From Linanthus parryae (lineage: Eukaryota > Streptophyta > Magnoliopsida > Ericales > Polemoniaceae), in the NCBI GenBank assembly GCA_023055425.1, contig JALGPY010000014.1, forward strand, positions 250,501 to 314,500: a DNA stretch of 64,000 bases, given 5' to 3'. Below the pieces are notes generated by a model that did no database searches, was not told where the DNA came from, and saw only the letters and a list, made by a program, of their open reading frames with translations. Positions 23,700-36,919 of this stretch are shown here, piece by piece. The position numbers and the translations under genes are program-made. Numbering within the stretch: position 1 is the stretch's first letter; each line of letters begins with the position of its first letter.

Positions 23700-24020
23700 C
23701 CTAACTAAAGGTAATTTACAGTTTGTGCCCCTAGGTTTATGTAAATAGGCAAACTCTACCCATACTGTTCATCAATTGACAGAGGACATCCCTATTTGGG
23801 ATGGTTTGTAACGGCCATGGACGGAAAATATAAAAGTACTAATTTGCCTTGTACCTTTACTCAATATTTATAGGGTAATTTACACAAAGCACCCTCCGGT
23901 TATGGTAAATAGGCATTGGTTACCCATACTTTTTGCCAATCGGCAGGAGACTCCCTAAGTTTTGACAGACTCCAATAAAAAATGGGTAAGTACGACAATG
24001 ACCAATCTACCCATAATTTT
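23700..24020 (-). repeat. Dispersed repeat, two diverged units; inverted copy at 36.4-36.7 kb
   Basis: The first unit contains GGTAATTTACAGTTTG and CATCAATTGACAG. A second, more diverged unit starting GGGTAATTTACACAAAG lies near 23875. The reverse complement of 36610-36715 matches the first unit closely (shared GGTAATTTACAGTTTG, TTCATCAATTGACAG, CTATTT). No coding sequence. Family not identified. Confidence 0.6.
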
Positions 24021-24054
24021 TTGGTTCAATTAAGATTTCAATAGTGTTATTGCG

Positions 24055-24202
24055 AGCAACTCTTTAGTGCTCCGAAAAAGCACCACGTGGTGCTTTACAA
24101 CCAATGAGTGTCTACCAATCACTGTCAATTTGTTTAAGTGTTGCATTTTCATTGGTTGTAGAGCACCACGTGGTGCTCTAATGGAGCACTAAAAAATTTT
24201 CT
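24055..24202. mobile_element. Small TIR MITE carrying G-box palindromes
   Basis: The arms are inverted: TTTAGTGCTCC and AGCACCACGTGGTGCT followed by ACAACCAATGA recur on the opposite strand at the right end. Each arm holds the near-perfect 16-bp palindrome centred on CACGTG, the core recognised by plant bZIP and bHLH factors. Flanks GTTATTGCG and GTTATTACC resemble a 9-bp target duplication with two mismatches, pointing to a Mutator-type MITE. Confidence 0.7.
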
Positions 24203-24330
24203 GTTATTACCACCGAATAATCCCCTACGTGACTCTCCGACAACGATGGATGAAAAAAGATAGAGATTTAATCAATCTACTGCAACTTATAGAAAACACT
24301 CAACTCGGATGAAAAAAATATTACATATGT

Positions 24331-27130
<2,800 letters not shown>

Positions 27131-27159
27131 CCGGGCGTTTCGATGCATATTTCGATGTT

Positions 27160-30100
27160 ATTTGTCAGTCTACAGTATTAGGTAAAGATTCACTAGTTTT
27201 TGTAATATTTAGATATTTAAAAAAGGTGCTCAAAACGCTTCGAAATCTTGTTTTGAGTGATTTTATTTCTCAAGAGGATGAAGAATTTGAGGGTTGGGGG
27301 TCCAGTTGAGTGTTTTAGATTTCTATTTAGGGTTTACTTGAGGATTTAGGAATAGAGGATTCGGTGTTTTTGGAGTTTAGAGTGACGTTTAGGGTAAGAT
27401 TTTTAATGATAAATCTTGGTTTCGGGACATTTTATGGGTATTTTGGGGAGGATTTTGGCAAGCCAGAGAAATTTTTTAGTTGGAATTTTTTTATCATGAT
27501 CCTATAGTTTGATTGTAAGTCTACAATATTAGGTAAAGATCCACTAGTTTTTCTAAAATTTAAATACTTAAGAAAGGTGCTCAACACGCTTCGAAATCTT
27601 ATTTTGAGTGATTTCATTTCTCAAAATGGCGAAGGATTTGAGGGTTGGGGGTCCAATTAAGTGTTTTAGATGTCCAATTAAGTGTTTTAGATTTGTATTT
27701 AGGGTCTTATTGAGGATTTATGATTCGAGATTTGGTGTTTTGGGAGTTTGGGTGACGTTTAGGGTATGATTTTAATGATAAATCATGGTTTCGGGACATT
27801 TTATGGTATTTTGGGGATGATTTTGGCAGGCCTAAAAAGTTTTTAGTTGTAAATTTTTTCGTGATTCTATATTATGATTGTCGGTCTACAATATTAAGTA
27901 AAGATTCACTAGTATTTGTAACATTTAGATTTTTTTTTTAAAAAGGTGCTGAAAACGATTCAAAATCTTGTTTTGATTGATTTCTTTTCTCAAAAGGGTG
28001 AAGGGTTTGAGGGTTGGGGTCCATTTAAGTGTTTTAGATTTCTATTTAGGGTTAAATTGTGGATTTAGGATTAGAGGATTTGGTGTTTATGGAGTTTGGG
28101 TGACGTTTAGGGTAAGATTTTTAATGATAATCATGGTTTCGGGACGTTTTATGGGTATATTGGGGAGGATATGGGCAGGCCAATGAAGTTTTTTAGTTGT
28201 AAATTTGTTCGTTATCCTATAGTTTGATTGTCAGTCTACAATATTAGGTAAAGATTCACTCGTTTTTGAAACATTTAGATATTTAAAAAAAAAAAGGTGC
28301 TCAAAATGCTTCGAAATCTTATTTAGAGTGATTTCATTTCTCAAAAGGGTGAAGGGTTTGAGGATTGGGGGTCCAATTAAGTGTTTTAGATATCTATTTA
28401 GGGTCTTATTGAGGATTTATGATTAGAGGATTTGGTGTTTTTGGAGTTTGCGGTGACGTTTAGGGTGAGAGCTTTAATGATAAATCATGGTTTTGGGACA
28501 TTTTATGGGTATTTTGGAGAGAATTTTGGTAGGACAAAGAAGTTTTTTAGTTGTAAATTTTTTCATGATCCTATAATTTGATTGTCAGTCTACAGTATTA
28601 GGTAAAGATTCACTCTTTTTTGTAATATTTAGATATTTAAAAAAAGGTGCTCGAATCGCTTCGAAATCTTGTTTTGAGTGATTTCATTTCTCAAGAGGAT
28701 GAAGAATTCTAGGTTTGGGGGTCCAGTTAATTGTTTTAGATTTCTATTTAAGGTTTAGTTGAGGATTTAGGATTAGAGGATTTGGTGTTTTTGGAGTTTG
28801 GGATGACGTTTAGGGTAAGATTTTTAATGATAAATCATGGTTCGGAACATTTTATGGAAATTTTGGGAAGGGTTTCGGTTGGCCAAAGAAGTTTTTTAGT
28901 TGTAAATTTTTCATCATCCTATAGTTTGATTAATTGTCAGTCTATATTAGGTAAAGCTTTGCCTGTTTGTGTAACATTTAGATATTTAAAAAAAGGGGCT
29001 CAAAATGCTTCGAAATCTTGTTTTGAGTGATTCCATTTCTCAAAAGGGTGAAGGGTTCGAGGGTTGGGGGGTCCAATCAAGTGTTTTCGATTTCTATTTA
29101 GGGTTTACTTGAGGATTTAGGATTAGAGGATTTGGTGTTTTTAGAGTTTGGGGTGAGGTTTAGGGTATAATGTTAAATGATAAATCATGGTTTCGGGACA
29201 TTTTATGTGTATTTTGGGGAGGAATTTGACTGGCCAAAGTAGTTTTTTAGTTGTAAATTTTTTCGTGATCCTATAGTTTGATTGTCGGTCTTCAATGTTA
29301 CGTAAAGATTCACTTGTGTTTGTATCATTTAGATATTAAAAAAATGGTGCTCAAAACGCTTCAAAATCTTGTTTTGAGTGATTTGCCTTCTCCATAGGGT
29401 GAAATGTTTGAGGGTTAGGGGTCCAATTCAGTGTTTTAGATTTCTATTTAGGGTTTAATTGAGGATTTTTTATTAGAGGATTTGGTGTTTTCGAAGTTTG
29501 GGGTGATGTTTTGGGTATGATATTTAATGATAAATCAGGGTTTCGGGACATTTTATGGGTATTTTGAGGAGTTTTTTGGCAGGCCAAAGAAGGTTTTTAG
29601 TTGTAAATTTTTTCATGATCCTATAGTTTGATTGTCAGTCTACAATATTTGGTAAATATTCACTCGTTTTTGTAACATTTATATGTTTAAAAAAGGTGCT
29701 CAAAACTCTTCAAAATCTTGTTTTGAGTGATTTCATTGTTCAAAAGGGCGAAGGGTTTTAGGGTTGGGGTCCAATTAAGTGTTTTATATGTCTATTTAGG
29801 GTTTAATTGAGGATTTTGTGATTAGAGGATTTGTTGTTTTTGGAGTTTATGGTGATGTTTAGGGTATGATATTTAATGATAAATCATAGTTTCGGGAAAT
29901 TTTATGGGTATTTTGAGGAGGTTTTTGGCAGGCGAAAGATGGTTTTTAGTTGTAACTTTTTTCGTGATCCTATGGTTTGATTGTCAGTATACAATATTAG
30001 GTAAAGATTCACTCGTTTTTGTAACATTTAGATATTAGAAAAAGGCGCTCAAAACGCTTTGAAATCTTGTTTTGAGTGATTTGTTTTGAGTGATTTGAAC

Positions 30101-33100
30101 TGGGGTCCAATTCAGTGTTTTGATTTCTATTTAGGGTTTAATTGAGGATATGGGATTAGGGGATTTGGTGTTTATTGAGTTTGGGGTGATGATCAGGGTA
30201 TGATTTTTAATGATAAATCATGGTTTCAGGATATTTTATGGGTACTTTGGGGTGTTTTTTAGCAGGCCATAAAAAGTTTTGGTTGTATATATTTTCGTGA
30301 TACAATAGTTTTATTGTCAGTCTACAATATTAGGTAAAAATTCACTCATTTTTGAAACATTTAGATATTAGCAAAAGGTGCTCAAAACACTTCGAAATCT
30401 TGTTTTGAGTGATTTTATTTCTCGAAAAGGTGAGGGGTTTGAGGGTCGGGGTTCCAACTTAGTGTTTTAGATTTCTATTTAGGGTTTAAGAGAGGTTCTA
30501 TGATTAGAGGATTTGTTGTTTTTTGAGTTTGGGGTGATGATCAGAGTATGATTTTTAATGATAAATCATGACTTCAGGACATTTTATGGGTATATTGGGG
30601 AGGTTTTTGGCAGGCCAAAGAAGGTGTTTAGTTGTAACTTTTTTCGTGATCCTATAGTTTGATTGTCAGTCTACAATATTAGGTAAAAATTCACTCGTTT
30701 TTTGTAACATTTAGATATTAGAAAAAGGTGCTCAAAATGCTTCGAAATCTTGTTTTGAGTGATTTGAATTCACAAAAGGGTGAAGGGTTTGAGGGTTGGG
30801 GGTCCAATTCAGTGTTTTAGATTTCTATATAGGGTTTAATTGAGGATATGGGATTAGAGGATTTGGGGTTTTTTGAGCTTGGGGTGATGATCAGGGTAAG
30901 ATTTTTAATGATAAATCATGGTTTCGGGACATTTTAGGGGTATTTTGAGGAGGTTTTTGGCAGGCCAAAGAAGATTTTTAGTCGTAACTTTTTCCCTGAT
31001 CCTATAGTTTGATTGTCAGTCTACAATATTAGGTAAATATTCACTCGTTTTTGTAACATTTAGATATTAGAATAAGGTGCTCAAAATGCTTCGGAATCTT
31101 GTTTTGAGTGATTTTATTTCTTAAAAGGGTGAGGGGTTTGAGGGTTGGGGGTCCAACTTAGTGTTTTATATTTCTATTAGGGTTTAATTGAGGTTCTATG
31201 ATAGAGGATTTGGTGTTTTTTGAGTTTGGGGTGATGATCAGAGTATGATTTTTAATGATAAATCAAGATTTCGAGACATTTTATGGGTGTTTTGAGGAGG
31301 TTTTTGGCAGGCCAAAGAAGGTTTTTAGTTTAACTTTTTTCGTGATCCTATAGTTTGATTGTCAGTCTACAATATTAGGTAAAGATTCACTCATTTTTGT
31401 AACATTTAAATATTAGAAAAAGGTGCTCAAAATGCTTCGAAATCTTGTTTTGAGTGATTTGAATTCTCAAAAGGGTGAAGGGTTTGAGGGTTGGGGGTTC
31501 AATTCAGTGTTTTAGATTTCTATATAGGTTTTAATTGAGAATATGGGATTAGAGGATTTGATATTTCTTGAGTTTGGGGTGATGATCAGGGTATGATTTT
31601 TAATGATAAATCATGGTTTCGGGACATTTTATGGGTATTTTGAGGAGGTTTTTGGCAGGCGAAAGAAGGTTTTTAGGTATAACTTTTTTCGTGATCCTAT
31701 AGTTTGATTGTCAGTCTACAATATTAGGTAAAGATTCACTCGTTTTTGTAACATTTAGATATTAGAAAAAGGTGCTCAAAACGCTTAGAAATCTTGTTTT
31801 GAGTGATTTGATTTCTCAAAAGGGTGAAGGGTTTGAGGGTTGGGGGTCCAATTCAGTGTTTTAGATTTCTATTCAGGGTTTAATTGAGGATATGGGATTA
31901 GGGGATTTGGTGTTTATTGAGTTTGGGGTGATGATCAGGGTATAATTTTTAACGATAAATCATGGTTTCGGGATATATTATGGGTACTTTGGGGTGGTTT
32001 TTAGCAGGCCAAAGAAGGTTTTGGTTGTATATATTTTCGTGATACAATAGCTTTATTGCCAGTCTACAATATTAGGTATAAATTCACTCATTTTTGAAAC
32101 ATTTAGATATTAGAAAAAGGTGCTCAAAACGCTTCGAAATCTTGTTTTGAGTGATTTTATTTCTCAAAAGGGTGAGGGGTTTGAGGGTCGGGGGTCCAAC
32201 TTAGTGTTTTAGATTTCTATTTAGGGTTTAATTGAGGTTCTATGATTAGAGGATTGGGTGTTTTTTGAGTTTGGGGTGATGATCCGGGTATGATTTTTAA
32301 TGATAAACCATAGTTTCGGGACATTTTATGGGTATTTTGAGGAGGTTTATGCTGGCCAAAAAAGGTTTTTAGTTGTAAATTTTTTCGTGATTCTATAGTT
32401 TGATTGTCAGCCTACAATATTTGGTAAAGATTCACTCGTTTTTGTAACATTTATATGTTTAAAAAAGGTGTTCAAAACTCTTCGAAATCTTGTTTTTGAG
32501 TGATTTCGTTGTTCAAAAGGGCGAAGGGTTTGAGGGTTAGGGGTCCAATTCAGTGTTTTAGATTTCTATTTAGAGTTTAATTGAGGATTTTTTATTAGAG
32601 GATTTGGTGTTTTCGAAGTTTGGGGTGATGTTTTGGGTATGATATTTAATTATAAATCATGGTTTTGGGACATTTTATGGGTATTTTGAGAAGAATTTTG
32701 GCTGGCCAGAGAAATTTAGTTGTAAATTTTTTCATGATCCTATAGTTTGACTGTCAGTCTACAATATTTGGGTAAAGATTTACTCGTTTTTGTAACATTT
32801 ATATGTTTAAAAAAGGTGCTCAAAACTCTTCGAAATCTTGTTTTGAGTGATTTCATTTCTCAAAAGGGCAAAGGGTTCGAGGGTTGGGGTCCAATTAAGT
32901 GTTTTAGATTTCTATTTAGGGTCTAATTGAGGATTTAGGATTAGAGCATTTGGTGTTTTTAGAGTTTGGGGTGACGTTTAGGGTATAATTTTTATTGATA
33001 TATCGTTGTTTCGGGACATTTTATGAGGATTTTGGGGAAGATTTTGGCAGGACAAAGAAGTTTTCTACTTGTAAATTTTTTCGTGATCCTATAGTTTGAT

Positions 33101-34222
33101 TGTCGGTCTTCAATATTACGTGAAAATACACTCATGTTTCTAAAGTTTAGATATTAAAAAAAATGTGCTCAAAACGCTTCGAAATCTTGTTTTGAGTGAT
33201 TTGAGAAGATAGGGTGAAAATTTTTAGGGTTAGGGGTCCACTTCCGTGTTTTAGATTTCTATTTAGGGTTTAATTGAGGATTTGTGATTAGAGGATTTGG
33301 TGTTATTGGAGTTTGGGGTGATGTTTTGGGTATGATATTTAATGATAAATCATGGTTTCGGGACATTTTATGGGTATTTTTGGTAGAATTTTGGCTGGCC
33401 AATTAAGTTTTTTAGTTGTAAATTTTTTCATGATCCTATAGTTTGATTGTCAGTCTACAATATTAGGTAAAGATTCACTCGTTTTTGTAACATTTATATA
33501 TTTATAAAAGGTGCTCAAAACGCTTCGAAATCTTGTTTTGAGTGATTTCATTTCTCAAAAGGGTGAAGGGTTTGAGGGTTGGGGATCCAATTAAGCGTTT
33601 TAGATTCCTATTTAGGGTTAAATTTAGGATTTATGATTAGAGGATTTGGTGTTTTTGGTGTTTTTTGGAGTTTGGGTTGACGTTTGGGGCAAGAGTTTTA
33701 ATGTTAAATCATGGTTTCGGGACATTTTATGGGTATTTTGTGGAGGATTTTGGCAGTCAAAGAAGTTTTTTAGCTGTAAATTTGTTCATGATCCTATAGT
33801 TTGATTGTCCTTCTACAATATTGTGTAAAGATCACTCGTTTTTGTAACATTTAGTTTTTTAAAAAGGTGCTCAAAACGCTACGAAAAGCATGTTTTGAGT
33901 GATTTGGATTCTCTGAAGGGTAAATGGTTTGATGGTTTGGGGTCCATTTTAATGTTACAGATTTCTATTTAGGGTTTAATTAAGATTTTAGGATTAGGGG
34001 TTGGGTTTTTTGGGGGGTTTGGGGTTATGTTTAGGGTATGATTTATAATGATAAAAGATGGTTTCGAGAAATTTGATGGGCATTTCGGGAGTGCTATTTT
34101 GCACACCAGAAGAGGTTTTTGGTTGTAAATTTTTTTCGTGATACTATATAGTGATTCAATCTTCAATATTACGTAAAGATTAACTTATTTTTGTAACATT
34201 TTAGATAATCATGAAGGAGCTC
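27160..34222 (+). repeat. Satellite array, about 20 tandem units of roughly 350 bp
   Basis: The anchor GGTGCTCAAAACGCTTCGAA recurs (with mutations) at 27225, 27576, 27945, 28296, 28646, 28995, 29346, 29695, 30044, 30377, 30727, 31076, 31422, 31771, 32119, 32467, 32815, 33164, 33510 and 33866, with a degenerate one near 34217. Spacing is mostly 346-351 bp, with one short unit (333) and two long ones (369, 356). Each unit has a CTATTTAGGGTTTAATTG segment, a G-rich segment with four G-runs, AATGATAAATCATGGTTTCG and CTATAGTTTGATTGTCAG. There is no coding sequence. Edge units are the most diverged, as expected for an array homogenised in the middle. Confidence 0.97.
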
Positions 34223-36355
34223 AAGGAAAATTGGGATTTGTTTAGGACTAATGCATAACCTGTTATCTCAGGGCACTATCCGTCACCAATCCGTCCACTT
34301 AAATGAAAACATTACAGAAGGAAAGACAGTCTAAGAAGGAGGTTGACACTTGATTGTCATGTAAATAAAAAAGATGAAGTGACATACCGACAATTTTCAT
34401 TAAAACCGGACCAGTTGTTGTTTACATGAAAATTTGAGAAGACAAACCAAGCTAGAACTTACCCATCTCAACTTTAGTTTGAAGAACTTAGACTGCAAGA
34501 ACCGCAGGTTAAGCAAACCAAAAAAAAAAAAAAAAAACGAAAGTCACACTGCTACAAATGAGCCATCAATAGACTGAAGCTTGCTTTTTTCATTCTATCC
34601 TCTTTCGCAATCCGCAAAAGACCACCTTAGAAGTAGAAGTTTGATCTTGATCTGGAGCATAGATAGGGAAACTCTACTACTTATGCGGATTGATAATCAT
34701 TAACTCAATCTTATGAGTTTCACATTACCACATCAAAAAGTTGCTTTAACGTTTAAGAGCTAAACGACTTCCTTCACAATAAATCCCTTGTGCAAAGTGA
34801 TCAGTATTAAGCGAACTATTGAAACAACAAATTAAGTCTTTCCTTTGAATAAAATCTGACATTGCTAAGTTTGATCACATCAATAATTTTCTGTAAATTA
34901 CGTGAATGAGTCAAACTTTGTTTGGTGATCGCGGCATATTCAAACATCAAGCTTTTTCGCCTTTCTTCCAATCTCGTGATTGAAACGAATTAGTACAAGA
35001 TTTAATAAAACACTGGAGAGAAGGAGACGATAAAGTCTAGTACCATAGGCTTTTATTGATGCTCAATGAAGCTATGCTTAGATTCACATTTCAGTTACAA
35101 ATAATCTTCTAGTGAGGTTGTGTGTGAATTAACTGCGAATGATAATTTTGGCTCGACTTCAAGAAAGAATTGCCTGAGCGAAACAACTATGGAATGCAAA
35201 TTTAGTTAACTAACTATAACATGTTCTAACACAAATAAACTGATAGAACATGCTATATATCTCAAAGTCAATTAAGGAAACTTTACAACCAACAAAATAA
35301 CAGTAGTGAGAACAACGAAAAAGAAACATATACCCCACGAAAACTAATAATCCTTAGGTCCTCGGGGATTTATTCGATGCTGGAACATTTTGGCCGACAC
35401 GACGATAACTAAACAAAAGATAAATATAGCATGACTGGGGTGAGACATGTTTACTCTTCAAACTATATATTTGACCAAATCTCGTGGATCTACCTCTGAG
35501 TAGCCAAAAGATAAAGATGGAAAGACAAATTAGAGAAACATGTCAAAAGATGTCAAAATCAAAATCAAAGACAAACTGTGCAAAATGGAGCACAAATATT
35601 AGAGAAACAAGGAAGAAAAGAGTGAATGCATGGAAGGAATGAGAATATTACCAACATCTCTAAGCATGAAAGAATTTTGAAAAAATGCACCCGAGTAGCT
35701 GTCGATTCTCTGATAATTGTAACGTTTTCAAGCATCCACCATTTTCCCTCACCGAAGCATTGGAACTGATGGTAAGGTAACACCAAGTAAAGAACTGCGA
35801 GTAAACAAGAATGCTAAAAAATCTAAAATGTTCCTACAGTGAGCTGAAATTTTAGCAAAGGGTTCCAACAAATCTAAAACAACCATACATGTTGTACTGA
35901 GTTATGGTAGTACCTAAGTTGAGACAAGCACTTTTTTATTATATTACAGCAAGTTGAATGTTTGATTTTTTTTTAATTCAACGCTCGAATATAAATAAAT
36001 AGGGTTGTATTAATTACAATAATCTTTAAGGAAAAAAAACTACTATAATCATCTTTATTTTAGCTTCGAATAATCTTCGATGATATTATTTAGTTTGGCT
36101 TCAAAAAATTATTATCATTCTACTAAACAAACTATAGACTGATGTTGATATTTGACAAGTACTCTATCATAATTAATTTTGTTAAATAAAACTCATTCAC
36201 TCAGTGTTGGTTTTCATTGTCGTCAAACAACAAAATACGATCTATAATAACTTATAACCATCCATAGAGAGATGAAAGAGCCATACAATATAGTGGTATA
36301 AATAGTAATTTCGAAGTTTTTAAAGGTTAAAAAGGGCATTATATATCACTAGAGA
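34223..36355. other. Intergenic stretch, nothing recognised
   Basis: AT-rich DNA with an A-homopolymer near 34521-34540. A 73-codon minus-strand open frame (35565-35786) has no family resemblance. No element ends are identified. Confidence 0.4.
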
Positions 36356-36359
36356 ACAT

Positions 36360-36715
36360 AATAGGATTAGGCATGAACCAAACACCCAAAGGTGTACCCC
36401 CACTGCCAACTCAAAAAATAGGGTTGTTCCATGTCAATTGACAAACAGTAAAGGTGTACATTGCATAATTACTTAAACTTGGGGGTAATAAGTGTAAATT
36501 ACCAAAATTAAGGGGCAAAAGGGAATACCCCAAAAATGAACCCAACTATAACCTAACGGTTTTCCAACGGAAATGGACGGGAGTGTATAATTTTTAATTA
36601 TTAATGCACAAAATAGAGGTGTTCCCTGTCAATTGATGAATAGTAGGGGTAGGAATTGTCTATTTTTATAAACCCGAGGGTGCAAACTGTAAATTACCCC
36701 CTAGTTAATGACTAA
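36360..36715 (+). repeat. Dispersed repeat, inverted copy of 23.7-24.0 kb
   Basis: Contains GTCAATTGATGAATAG and CAAACTGTAAATTACC, reverse complements of motifs near 23710-23790, plus an upstream related unit (TGTCAATTGACAAACAG near 36435). It ends about 200 bp before the eIF3k start codon, so it borders the promoter. Confidence 0.6.
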
Positions 36716-36919
36716 TCGGGCTTATTGGCGGATTACCAATGTTGGTCCATGTCGTGTTTGTTGGAGAGTTGGGCTTGGGGTAATTGTTCGATTGTGGGTG
36801 GGGACAAAAGCGTCTATTTGACTGGCACCCATATATGGCGTCGGCCGAAGAAGCCCTAAAACGAGAAACCCTTTCGGCCGTATCTTCTTGTTCGCTGCCG
36901 TTATCTCTCTGTCGTGAGA
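36716..36919 (+). promoter_or_regulatory. eIF3k proximal promoter and 5' leader
   Basis: It has TGGGCTTGGG near 36770 (site II type TGGGCY element) and, in the leader, GCCCTAAAACGAGAAACCCT near 36853-36872, two telo-box-like AAACCCT/CCCTAAAA motifs. Both element types are common in plant genes for translation factors and ribosomal proteins, which fits the product. A CATATATGG sequence near 36828 could be a TATA element. The transcription start is not defined. Confidence 0.5.

Noticed and set aside
27160..34222. Regular repeat array considered as CRISPR or as a protein repeat gene
   Set aside because: Units are contiguous 350-bp near-identical copies without spacers, there are no cas genes, and no long open frame runs through the units. 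It is a plant satellite.
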